Source: PALSA-612 sp963773055
GTDB taxonomy: Bacteria; Actinomycetota; Thermoleophilia; Gaiellales; Gaiellaceae
NCBI GenBank assembly: GCA_963773055.1
Contig: CAVYZL010000004.1
Coordinates: 21,274 to 85,273, forward strand
Direction: 5' to 3'
Length of the DNA: 64,000 nucleotides
The notes below the pieces were generated by a model. The model ran no database searches. It had not been told where the DNA came from and saw only the letters and a program-made list of their open reading frames with translations. This document shows positions 7,858-15,830 of this stretch, piece after piece. The first letter of the stretch is position 1. Each line of letters opens with the position of its first letter. A program made the translations under genes and the position numbers.

Positions 7858-9210
7858 TTGCGCGTACGTCTCACGCCCGTCCTGCTCACGCTCTCGCTGC
7901 TCGCGGGCGTCACGGTCTCGGCGAGCGCCGGTGCGTCGGCCGGGTCGTGGAAGCAGATCAGCCACGCGCACAACGGGACCAAGGCGAACCTCGGGCTCGC
8001 GCGCGGTAAGGACGGCATGCTCCACGTGCTCTGGGCCGGTCCGCTGGGGCGCGGCTACTCGGCGATCTACGACACGCCGATCGCGGCTTCCGGGGCGGTC
8101 GGGAAGGCCCAAGCCGTGGTCTCGGGCTGGGTCAGCGTCCAGCCACCGCGCGCCGCGGCGGCGCCGGACGGCTCCATCCATGCCCTCATCAGCGGTCAGA
8201 AGACGAACGCGAATAACGATCCGTTCTCCGGCCTGAACGAGGCGATCGGGCCCGGATCGTGGAAGCTCGGGCAGAAGGCGTTCGGCCGCTCCTCGATCAC
8301 GGTGGCGTCGAACGCCGACGTGGCGACCGGGCTCCTGAAGAACGGTCAGCTCGTCAGTGCTTGGCAGTCAGCGGCCTCGCTCCTGTTCCAGGTCGGCGTC
8401 GACCCGAACACACAGCCGCAGGACATCACACCGTCGGATCTCGGAGACAGTCCCGTCCTGGCCGTCGACCCGGGGACAGGCGCAGCCGTGATCGCCTACC
8501 ACGGCGTGAAGGACGGGCAGAACTACTTCCGCCAGATCGCCCCGTCCGTCGGCCAGCCGCAGGCGATCCCGGGATCGAAGGGCGACGGGCCGACGATCGC
8601 CGCTCGGAGCGCCGGTGGCGTGTTCACGGCATTCGTCGAGGGAGGCCGCGTCGTGCTCTACCAGCTCGGGGGCAAGGCGAGGAAGGTGCCGATGCCGAAA
8701 GGCGCGCGTGTGTTGACGGCGAGCGTCGCCGCCGGGCCCGACGGCAGGCTCTGGGTCTTCTATGGCGACGAGCAGAAGACATATGTCACCCGGTCGAGCC
8801 GGCACGTCTCGGGTTGGGAGCCCGTGCAGGCGCTGAAGTCGCCGCCGAAGACGGTCCAGTACTTCCGGCTCGAGGGCGAAGGCTCGGCCGGGTCGCTCGA
8901 CCTGTTCGCGGACATCACCGTCGACGGCCAGACAAAGGACGGCTCGTACGCGACGCACGTGCAGCCGAAGCTCTCACTGGGGACGTCGAAGAAGACCGGC
9001 AAGAAGGGAGCAACCCTCGTCACGGTGCACGTGACGGACGCAGGCGACCCGGTGGCAGGCGCCAAGGTGAAGGGCCTGCCCGGCGGCACGAAGACGACCG
9101 ATGCGAAGGGTCTCGTCGTCGTCACGTTCCCGAAGGGGAAGGGCGGGAAGCTCTCGCTGACGGCGACGAAGGCAGGCTACGTCTCTGCGCAGGCTCGCCT
9201 TTCCGTCTGA
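7858..9210 (+). CDS. Secreted beta-rich protein with C-terminal Ig/carboxypeptidase-regulatory-like domain
   Basis: A 450-residue exported protein starting at TTG after a GGAGG site (7845-7849). Residues 1-28 form a signal peptide ending in Ala-Gly-Ala. Residues about 30-380 are repetitive beta structure resembling a sialidase-type propeller (recurring GxxAAAPDG and PDGRLWVFYGD-like turns). The last 75 residues match Big/CarboxypepD_reg-like domains (TVHVTDAGDPVAGAKV, TKTTDAKG). No catalytic motif is seen. It is probably a surface or extracellular binding protein. It lies alone between the divergent VOC gene and the barrel protein. Confidence 0.65.
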   Translation: MRVRLTPVLLTLSLLAGVTVSASAGASAGSWKQISHAHNGTKANLGLARGKDGMLHVLWAGPLGRGYSAIYDTPIAASGAVGKAQAVVSGWVSVQPPRAAAAPDGSIHALISGQKTNANNDPFSGLNEAIGPGSWKLGQKAFGRSSITVASNADVATGLLKNGQLVSAWQSAASLLFQVGVDPNTQPQDITPSDLGDSPVLAVDPGTGAAVIAYHGVKDGQNYFRQIAPSVGQPQAIPGSKGDGPTIAARSAGGVFTAFVEGGRVVLYQLGGKARKVPMPKGARVLTASVAAGPDGRLWVFYGDEQKTYVTRSSRHVSGWEPVQALKSPPKTVQYFRLEGEGSAGSLDLFADITVDGQTKDGSYATHVQPKLSLGTSKKTGKKGATLVTVHVTDAGDPVAGAKVKGLPGGTKTTDAKGLVVVTFPKGKGGKLSLTATKAGYVSAQARLSV

Positions 9211-9246
9211 TTAGGATCGTCCTTTCACCGATGAACGGAGGGAGCA

Positions 9247-9600
9247 ATGGGCACAGTCGGCTGGCTGGTCGAGGGCAACATCAAGGAGGGCAAGCTCGAC
9301 GAGTTCAACGAGCTGAAGGAGGAGATGATCGAGGGGTCGTCGACGGAGCCCGGCACCCTCAACTACGAGTGGTATATCGCGGAAGACGGCTCGACCTTCA
9401 CGATCTGGGAGAAGTACGCGGACCCCGAGGCAACGCTGACGCATTTCAACGGCTTCGTCGAGAAGTGGTCCGGCCGGTTCATCGAGTGCTTCGAGCCGAC
9501 GCGGTTCATCGTCTACGGCGACGCCGACGACAAGGTGAAGAACGCGATCGCCGGCATGGGGCCTGACTATCAGAAGCACTGGGGTGGCTTCGCCCGCTAG
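9247..9600 (+). CDS. Putative quinol/antibiotic monooxygenase-like barrel protein
   Basis: A 117-residue dimeric alpha-beta barrel (ABM-like) protein. It has VGWLVEGNIKEGKLDEF, the central EPGTLNYEWYI motif and TIWEKYADPEATLTH, as in YgiN-like quinol monooxygenases and stress-inducible proteins. An AACGGAGGGAGC ribosome-binding site precedes the ATG. Its last 17 bases overlap the downstream phosphotransferase gene, suggesting co-translation. Substrate not predicted. Confidence 0.75.
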   Translation: MGTVGWLVEGNIKEGKLDEFNELKEEMIEGSSTEPGTLNYEWYIAEDGSTFTIWEKYADPEATLTHFNGFVEKWSGRFIECFEPTRFIVYGDADDKVKNAIAGMGPDYQKHWGGFAR

Positions 9601-10582
9601 CCGGAGCGAGCCGCTCGACACGACAGAGGTTGCCGCGTACCTCGTCGGTCGCGGCGTACTCGAGCGCGCCGACGGCACCGAGGTCGAGGAGCTGTCGGGC
9701 GGCATCTCGGGCGCCGTCTACGCGGTCCACGCCGAGGGCAAGCGCCTCGTCGTCAAGCAGGCGCTCGAGAGGTTCCGGGTCGAGGACGAATGGCTCGTTC
9801 CGCCGGAGCGCGCGCTCGACGAAGCCGCTGCGCTCGAGCTGATGGCAGAGCTCGCGCCGGGGAGCGTCCCGGCGCTGATCGACCTCGACCGCGAGCGGTT
9901 CGTGCTCGTGATGGAGGAAGCGCCAGAGGGCTGGCGACCGTGGAAGGCGCTGCTCCTCGACGGCGTGGCGGATCCGGCGGTGGCGCAGCGGCTCGGCGAG
10001 CTGCTCCGGCTCCTGCACACGAGCACGGCGGACGTCGAGCTCGGCAGCGCCGCATCGTTCGAGGCGCAGCGCGTCGACCCGTACCTGCGCACGGTCCAGC
10101 GGCGCCATCCCACGCTCGCGAGCGAGATCGGCGCCTACGTCGACCGGCTGCTCACGACAGACGTCTGCATCGTCCACGGCGACTACTCGCCGAAGAACGT
10201 CCTCGTCGGCGACGACGGCCCCCACAGCGGGCTCTGGGTGATCGACTGGGAGATCGTCCACCGGGGCGATCCCGCGTTCGACGTCGCGTTCCTCCTCAAC
10301 CACCTGCTGCTGAAGACGATCCACCGGCCGGCCTCGCGCAACGACTACGAGGCGTGCGGGGCCGCGTTCCTCAACGCCTACGGGCAGGACCTCGACCTCG
10401 CCTATGTCCTCGGGCTCGTCGGCTGCCTGATGCTCGCGCGCGTCGACGGCAAGTCGCCGGCGGAGTACCTGACAGAGCGCGAGCGCGGGACGGCGCTCGC
10501 AGCCAGCCTCTCCTTCCTTGCCGAGCCTCCCGACTCACTCGGGGAGGCGTGGGCGGTCGTCACTCGAGGTCTTCGACCGTGA
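9584..10582 (+). CDS. APH/choline-kinase-family phosphotransferase
   Basis: A 332-residue kinase-like enzyme of the aminoglycoside phosphotransferase/methylthioribose kinase fold. The N-lobe has a glycine-rich ELSGGISGAVYAV loop and lysine in RLVVKQAL. The catalytic loop is VHGDYSPKNVL (Asp and Asn present) and the metal site is VIDWEIVHRGDPAFD. All catalytic residues are present. It starts at a GTG inside the preceding gene. The substrate could be a sugar, methylthioribose or another small alcohol. An antibiotic-resistance role is not supported by context. Confidence 0.8.
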   Translation: MASPASRSEPLDTTEVAAYLVGRGVLERADGTEVEELSGGISGAVYAVHAEGKRLVVKQALERFRVEDEWLVPPERALDEAAALELMAELAPGSVPALIDLDRERFVLVMEEAPEGWRPWKALLLDGVADPAVAQRLGELLRLLHTSTADVELGSAASFEAQRVDPYLRTVQRRHPTLASEIGAYVDRLLTTDVCIVHGDYSPKNVLVGDDGPHSGLWVIDWEIVHRGDPAFDVAFLLNHLLLKTIHRPASRNDYEACGAAFLNAYGQDLDLAYVLGLVGCLMLARVDGKSPAEYLTERERGTALAASLSFLAEPPDSLGEAWAVVTRGLRP

Positions 10583-11063
10583 GCCCGTAGATCACGCCGT
10601 CGACCCATTCGCCGTTCCGCTCGTAGGCGCGGCGCTTCCGGCCCTCGAGCACGAAGCCGACGCGCTCCGCATGCTCGATCGCGCGCTCGTTGAAGCCGTA
10701 GACCTCGAGCTGGAGACGGTGGAAGCCGAGCTCGTCGAAGAGATGGCGCTGGAAGAGGCGCGCCGCCTCGTCTGCCACCCGTCGTCCGCGGAAGTCGGGA
10801 TGGACGGCCAGCCCGCCGAGGTCGGCGATCCGGTTTCGCCCGCCGCGGCTCGAGAAGCGCATCGTGCCAGCGCGCTCGCCGTCGACCTCGATCACGAACA
10901 ACCCGTGTACCTCCGGCTCGGACGCGTTCCGCTCGATGTCATCCGCCAACGCCTCGCGGTCGTGCGGCCGGGCGGCGGCGAGGAACGGCTCCACCTCCTC
11001 GTGCGCGACGAGCTCGACGAGAAAGTCGAGGTCGTCGGACCGAGCGCGGCGGATCGCGACCAC
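10560..11063 (-). CDS. GNAT acetyltransferase (RimJ/RimL type)
   Basis: A 167-residue N-acetyltransferase. It begins at GTG 11063, overlapping the EamA stop by one base (TAGTG), so the pair is an operon. It shows the acetyl-CoA loop in LAVHPDFRGRRVADEAARL, then ELGFHRLQLEVYGFNERAIEHAERVGF, typical of RimJ/L-like enzymes that modify N-termini, aminoglycosides or polyamines. The frame continues upstream over the EamA gene as shadow only. It converges with the phosphotransferase, with 23 bases of overlap. Confidence 0.85.
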   Translation of the reverse strand: MVAIRRARSDDLDFLVELVAHEEVEPFLAAARPHDREALADDIERNASEPEVHGLFVIEVDGERAGTMRFSSRGGRNRIADLGGLAVHPDFRGRRVADEAARLFQRHLFDELGFHRLQLEVYGFNERAIEHAERVGFVLEGRKRRAYERNGEWVDGVIYGLTVEDLE

Positions 11064-11971
11064 TACGCGGGCTCCTCGCTCGGGGCCGCCCGCCGACGGA
11101 CGTTCAACAGGAGCCCCGAGCCAAGGGCGATACCAACGAGGATCAGTCCGAGCCCGAGCAACATCGGCCCAGTGATCGGCTCGGAGAGGAAGAGCGCCCC
11201 GTACGCAATCGCAAAGCCCGGCATGAGATAGGCGACGAGCGAGATGCGGCGCGCACCGTACGGCGGAAGCATGCGGAAGAAGAGCAGCTGGGCGATCGCC
11301 GTCCCGAAGACCGCGAGCGCCGCGACCGCCACGAACGTCTCCCAGCCGGGGAGCGCGTTCGGTCTTTGGGCGATCGCGAACGGGAGCAGCAGGACCCCGC
11401 CGGAGAGCATGGCTCCGGTCGCGAGCACGGGCCCGGAGGTGCCATGGACACGAAGCTGGGCGTAGATGCCGGCGAATCCGTACGACAGCGACGAGAGCAC
11501 GATCGCAAACGTCCCGGCCGCGCCCCACCACCCACCGGAGGTGTCGAGGCCGGATAGCACCGCCACACCGAGCAGCCCAAAGACGACGCCGATCCAGCGA
11601 ATCCGTGCCACTGGCTCGTGCGGAAGGAGCCAGATGCCGAGGACGAACGCGAACAGCGGCACGGTCGCTTGCGCGATGCCGGCCACCGACGAGTCGATGT
11701 GCTGCTCCCCCCAGGCGATCAGCCAGAACGGAAGCGCCGCGTTGAAGATCCCGTAGACCACCGCCTGCCGCCAGTTCGCGCCCAGCTCTGCCCGCACCCG
11801 CGACGCGCCTCGCGTCGCGAGGACGAACCCGAGCAGGATCGTTCCGGCGAGCAACGTGCGGCCCGCCATCAGCACCGCTGGCGCGACGTCGTCGACGCCG
11901 ATCTTGATGAAGAAGTACGACGAGCCCCACAGGGCGGCGAGCAGGAGCAGCCTGGGGAGATATCCGCGCAT
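11063..11971 (-). CDS. EamA/DMT-family transporter
   Basis: A 302-residue membrane protein with ten predicted helices in two EamA repeats. It opens with LAALWGSSYFFIKIGV and repeats the pattern near residue 150. Family members export amino acids, metabolites or nucleotide precursors (RhaT/YdcZ-like). The 5' sequence has TGTAGT close to the ATG. It shares an operon with the GNAT gene, which hints at export or modification of a shared metabolite. A second EamA gene follows at 12959 on the same strand. Confidence 0.88.
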   Translation of the reverse strand: MRGYLPRLLLLAALWGSSYFFIKIGVDDVAPAVLMAGRTLLAGTILLGFVLATRGASRVRAELGANWRQAVVYGIFNAALPFWLIAWGEQHIDSSVAGIAQATVPLFAFVLGIWLLPHEPVARIRWIGVVFGLLGVAVLSGLDTSGGWWGAAGTFAIVLSSLSYGFAGIYAQLRVHGTSGPVLATGAMLSGGVLLLPFAIAQRPNALPGWETFVAVAALAVFGTAIAQLLFFRMLPPYGARRISLVAYLMPGFAIAYGALFLSEPITGPMLLGLGLILVGIALGSGLLLNVRRRAAPSEEPA

Positions 11972-12018
11972 CGTCGACTACAACGCGCGACGCTGCCGAA
12001 GGGTGAGGCGCGGCGCGC

Positions 12019-12930
12019 TCAGATCAGGATCCAGGACTTCGGGTAGTAGTGGTCGATCGGCGGCTTTCCGTCCACGTAGAAGACGCGCGGGGCGATCACG
12101 CACTGGTCCGGGCTCTGCGCGAGCCAGGCGCCCCACCAGCTGAACGTGCTGCACGCGAGCACGTGATGGCGGCACAGCGTCATCAGGCGTAGGTCCTCGT
12201 GATCTCGCCCGTCAGCGTTGTGGACGACGAACGTCGTCGGATGCGGAAGCTGAACGACTTCACGGGCGTAGGTCAGATCGTCGGTGAAGACGTAGAACAC
12301 CGGCTCCTCGACCTGCATCGCGATCCGCTCCGCGGCAGCGGCGTAGTAGTCACGCCCCGGAACGTGCCGCCGTGCCTGCTTGGCGTGCGTGATCAGGTCG
12401 CGGCCGCGCACGTGCACCGCGACGCTCTGCGATCGCGTGATCTCCGCCGCGATGCGCACGTTCTCGGCGTCCGGCGGCGTGCGAAAGGTGAGCTCGCGCC
12501 GGAGCTCGTCGCCGCCGATCTCCGGGTACTCCGCGCACTCCCAAAACCCCGTCATCTGCACCGGGCGGCGGGCCGCCGGCTCGTGGAAGGCCGGGTGCGG
12601 CGTCCGCTGCCGGAGCGGCCAGTCGCCGATCAGCGCGTGCTGTCCTCCCGAGCGGACGAAGTCGACGAGCCTGCGACCACGTGCCAGCAGGCCATCGTCC
12701 AGGAAGTAGCTCACCTCCTCCGGCGACGCGCTCGGTGCGCTGAGCGCGAAGGCATCGAGGCCGTAGGCACGCGGCGGTTTTGGCTTCCTTTCCTCGGGGA
12801 GCGAGAACCAGCTTGCGTCGACCACCATCGGCACCTGCCACGTGCGCGCGAGGCCGAAGCCGGCGGCGTACTGGAAGATCTGGTTGCCGAGGCCGCACGG
12901 GATGAGGCGCAGGACGAGCTTTCCCTTCAG
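12019..12930 (-). CDS. GT11-family fucosyltransferase-like protein (CTG start)
   Basis: A 303-residue glycosyltransferase of family 11 (alpha-1,2-fucosyltransferase type), transferring fucose from GDP-fucose to a glycan. The N-terminal GT11 signature GLGNQIFQYAAGF (residues 13-25), the donor-site HVRGRD and the late CSTFSWWGAWLA are all present. The signature lies upstream of the first ATG or GTG in frame (12834), so the gene must start earlier. The frame contains no ATG, GTG or TTG there. A CTG at 12930 with GGAG eight bases upstream gives exactly the family N-terminal length. The alternative is a one-base frameshift from a GTG at 12962 that overlaps the EamA stop. Confidence 0.75.
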   Translation of the reverse strand: MKGKLVLRLIPCGLGNQIFQYAAGFGLARTWQVPMVVDASWFSLPEERKPKPPRAYGLDAFALSAPSASPEEVSYFLDDGLLARGRRLVDFVRSGGQHALIGDWPLRQRTPHPAFHEPAARRPVQMTGFWECAEYPEIGGDELRRELTFRTPPDAENVRIAAEITRSQSVAVHVRGRDLITHAKQARRHVPGRDYYAAAAERIAMQVEEPVFYVFTDDLTYAREVVQLPHPTTFVVHNADGRDHEDLRLMTLCRHHVLACSTFSWWGAWLAQSPDQCVIAPRVFYVDGKPPIDHYYPKSWILI

Positions 12931-12958
12931 AACGCACGCTCCACGACGTAGCCGCGGT

Positions 12959-13864
12959 TCACTTCGCCGGCCCGCCGACCGTCTCGACGGGGCGGCGGCC
13001 GAGGGCGACTGCCCCGGTCCCGAGCGCGACGCCGCCGAGGATGAGCGCGAGCGCTCCCACGGAGCTCACCGTCAGCGCCTCCCCGAGGAAGACGACGCCG
13101 TACAGCAGCGCCATCGGCGGTACGAGGTACGTGATCAGGATCGCCCGACTCGCCCCGGCCCCGGCGAGGATCTCGTAGTAGAGGAGGTAGGCGAACGCCG
13201 TCGCGACGGTCCCGAGGACGACGACGGCCGCGATCGACTTCCACCCGGGCGTCTCGGTCGGTCGCTGGGCGACGCCGGCCGGCAGGAGTGCGAGCGTCGC
13301 GACCGCCAGCGTACCGAGCGCCACCGTCAGCGTGTGCACACCGGCCAGACGGACGCCCGCGTAGAGACCGGCTGCCGCGTAACAGAGCGCGCTCGTGACA
13401 ACGGCCAGGCCGGCGACGATGGACCCATTCGGAAGCGTGCCCACCAGGAGCCCGACGCCGGCCAGACCGAGAAAGAGCCCGACCAGGCGCTGGCCGCGTA
13501 CGCGCTCGGCGTGGACGAACAGGTAAGCGAAGAGCGCGGTTCCGAGCGGCGCCGTCGCCTGGAGCACGGCTGTCGTGCCGGAATCGATGCGCGTCTCGGC
13601 CCAGAAGATGAGATAGACAGGCAGCGCCGTGTTCGCGATGCCGACCACGACGAGTGGCACGAAGAACGTACGCAGCGAAGCCGCCGTCTCGCGCACGGGC
13701 ATCCGCCAGAGCGCGACTGCGAGGAGCACGAGCGTCGCGAGCCCTACTCGCCCCAGGAGGGCAGTGGACGGCGCGATGTCTCGCACGGCGATCTTGATGA
13801 ACATGAACGACGAGCCCCAGATCGCCGCGAGCCCGAACAGCATTCCGAGATGGCGCCGACTCAT
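12959..13864 (-). CDS. EamA/DMT-family transporter
   Basis: A 301-residue, ten-helix drug/metabolite transporter with two EamA halves (GLAAIWGSSFMFIKIAV at the front). It is similar in length and motifs to the EamA protein at 11063, so the two are probably paralogues. It is divergent from purL, with 82 bases between them. The fucosyltransferase gene follows on the same strand. Substrate cannot be inferred. Confidence 0.87.
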   Translation of the reverse strand: MSRRHLGMLFGLAAIWGSSFMFIKIAVRDIAPSTALLGRVGLATLVLLAVALWRMPVRETAASLRTFFVPLVVVGIANTALPVYLIFWAETRIDSGTTAVLQATAPLGTALFAYLFVHAERVRGQRLVGLFLGLAGVGLLVGTLPNGSIVAGLAVVTSALCYAAAGLYAGVRLAGVHTLTVALGTLAVATLALLPAGVAQRPTETPGWKSIAAVVVLGTVATAFAYLLYYEILAGAGASRAILITYLVPPMALLYGVVFLGEALTVSSVGALALILGGVALGTGAVALGRRPVETVGGPAK

Positions 13865-13931
13865 CGTGAGGCAAAACGTACGCGAGGCGTGAACGGTGGG
13901 AACGACCGGTGGCCGGGTCCGCAGTGGGGGC

Positions 13932-13937
13932 TAGACT
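13932..13937 (+). promoter_or_regulatory. -10 box upstream of purL
   Basis: TAGACT nine bases before the proposed CTG start. The same hexamer precedes ctaG at 18089-18094 (minus strand). No clear Shine-Dalgarno intervenes (only GGAT). Confidence 0.4.
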
Positions 13938-13946
13938 GGATCAGCT

Positions 13947-15830
13947 CTGACGACGGTCGCAGAACAGCCGCTCCACCGAGCCCTCGGGCTGACCGACGGG
14001 GAGCTGGAGCGCATCTGCTCGCTGCTCGAGCGCGACCCGAACGACTTCGAGCTCACGGTCTTCTCCCTCCTCTGGAGCGAGCACTGCGGGTACAAGCACT
14101 CCGCGCCGCTCCTCCGCCGGCTGCCCTCCGACGGCGACCGCGTCCTGCAGGGACCGGGCGAGAACGCCGGCGTGGTCGACCTCGGCGACGGACAGGCGGT
14201 CGCGTTCAAGGTCGAGAGCCACAACCACCCGTCCGCGGTCGAGCCGTTCCAGGGCGCGGCGACAGGCGTCGGCGGCATCCTCCGCGACGTCGTCGCCATG
14301 GGCGCGCGGCCGATCGCGCTGCTCGACGGGCTCCGCTTCGGCCCGCGGAGCTGGAAGGTCGAGCGCGCCGTGGCTGGCATCGGCCACTACGGCAACTGCG
14401 TCGGCGTCCCCACGGTCGGCGGAGAGCTCGTGCTCGACCCTGCGTACGAGGACAACTGCCTCGTCAACGCGATGTGCATCGGCCTCCTCCCCGCGTCTCG
14501 TGTTACTCGCGCACGGGCGTCGACTCCCGGGCTCGCGCTCGTCGCTTACGGGGCGACGACCGGGCGAGACGGGATCGGCGGAGCGAGCGTGCTCGCGAGC
14601 GCCGAGCTCGGCGAGGAGGACGCGGACAAGCGACCATCGGTCCAGATCGGTGATCCCTTCACGGGCAAGAGGCTGATCGAGGTGTCGCTCGAGCTCGTCG
14701 AGCGCGGCCTCGTCGAGTCGCTTCAGGACTGTGGAGCGGCCGGGCTCGCATCGTCGCTCGCAGAGATGGCGCGCGACGGCACCGGCGTCGACGTCCACCT
14801 CGATCGCGTCCCGCGCCGTGAGCCGGGGATGGAGCCGTGGGAGATCATGATCTCCGAGAGCCAGGAGCGGATGGTCGCCGCCGTCTCGCCGGAGCTCGTG
14901 CCCGAGGTTGCGTCCGTGATCGAGCGCTGGGAGCTGACCTGGGCCGAGATCGGGGTCGTCACGGACACGGGCGAGCTCCGCGCCTATCACGATGGCGAGC
15001 TCCAGGGCCAGATCGCCGCCTCCTTCCTGACCGACGAGTGCCCGCGCTACGACGTCGAGCGGAAGCCGCGGACAGCCGTCCAAGCGACTCGCCGAGCGCC
15101 GCAGACGCTCGATGCGCGCTGGGTCTTCGAGCAGTACGACCAGCTCGTCGGCTCGCGGACGGTGCGCCGGCCCGGCTTCGGCGCTGCCGTGCTTCGCCTC
15201 GACCCGTCGAACCGCGGCCTGGCCGTCTCGCTGAAAGGCCCGCCTGCCGGAGAGCTCGACCCGTTTCTCGCCGGCGCGCTCGCCGTGCTGCGGGCCGCCC
15301 GGAACGTCGCCTGCGCCGGTGGCGAGCCGCTCGCGCTCACCGACTGCCTCAACTTCAGCAATCCCGAACGCCCCGAGATCGCGTGGGAGCTCGAGCAGGC
15401 GATCGAGGGGATCGCCCAGGCGGCGGAGGCGCTCGGGATTCCCGTCGTCTCGGGGAACGTCTCGCTGTACAACGAGACCGACGGCCGCCCGATCCCGCCG
15501 ACGCCGGTCGTCGGCTGCGTCGGGCTCGTGCCCGACGTGCGCCGTCTGCCGCGCGGCTGGCAGCGGGGCGACGCGGTGTACGCGATCCGTCGGCGTGAAC
15601 CGCTCGACCTCGCCCACGAGGCAGACCTGATCCGCTTTCTCGTCGAGATCGCGCCCCGGTGCTCCCTGGTCCACGACGTCTCGGACGGCGACCTCGATCG
15701 CGCCCTCGCCGAGGCGGGAGCGTGGAACGGCGTGAGCGCCGATCTCGCGCCGTCGGGTACTGCCAGTGCGATCGTGGCCGGGACCGAGCCTGTCGACCAT
15801 CCCGATGCCTGGCTAGTGGGTCGCGTCTGA
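13947..15830 (+). CDS. purL: Phosphoribosylformylglycinamidine synthase subunit PurL (CTG start)
   Basis: A 627-residue PurL that makes FGAM from FGAR using ATP and ammonia delivered by PurQ. The sequence runs from TTVAEQPLHRALGLTD through WSEHCGYKHS, the SHNHPSAVEPFQGAATGVGG nucleotide loop and a second AIRS-like half ending VHDVSDGDLDRALAEA. It is compact, closer to the short (about 600-residue) thermophilic form than to the 740-residue Bacillus form. A TAG lies five codons upstream of CTG 13947, and no ATG, GTG or TTG occurs before 14172, which is too far inside. CTG is therefore the likely start. It overlaps purF by one base. No purS or purQ is in the window. Confidence 0.88.
   Translation: MTTVAEQPLHRALGLTDGELERICSLLERDPNDFELTVFSLLWSEHCGYKHSAPLLRRLPSDGDRVLQGPGENAGVVDLGDGQAVAFKVESHNHPSAVEPFQGAATGVGGILRDVVAMGARPIALLDGLRFGPRSWKVERAVAGIGHYGNCVGVPTVGGELVLDPAYEDNCLVNAMCIGLLPASRVTRARASTPGLALVAYGATTGRDGIGGASVLASAELGEEDADKRPSVQIGDPFTGKRLIEVSLELVERGLVESLQDCGAAGLASSLAEMARDGTGVDVHLDRVPRREPGMEPWEIMISESQERMVAAVSPELVPEVASVIERWELTWAEIGVVTDTGELRAYHDGELQGQIAASFLTDECPRYDVERKPRTAVQATRRAPQTLDARWVFEQYDQLVGSRTVRRPGFGAAVLRLDPSNRGLAVSLKGPPAGELDPFLAGALAVLRAARNVACAGGEPLALTDCLNFSNPERPEIAWELEQAIEGIAQAAEALGIPVVSGNVSLYNETDGRPIPPTPVVGCVGLVPDVRRLPRGWQRGDAVYAIRRREPLDLAHEADLIRFLVEIAPRCSLVHDVSDGDLDRALAEAGAWNGVSADLAPSGTASAIVAGTEPVDHPDAWLVGRV

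Noticed and set aside
12842..14653. Long plus-strand frame of about 600 codons across EamA and purL
   Set aside because: It is antisense to EamA and out of frame with purL, extremely Arg-rich, and has no domain. It is a high-GC shadow.
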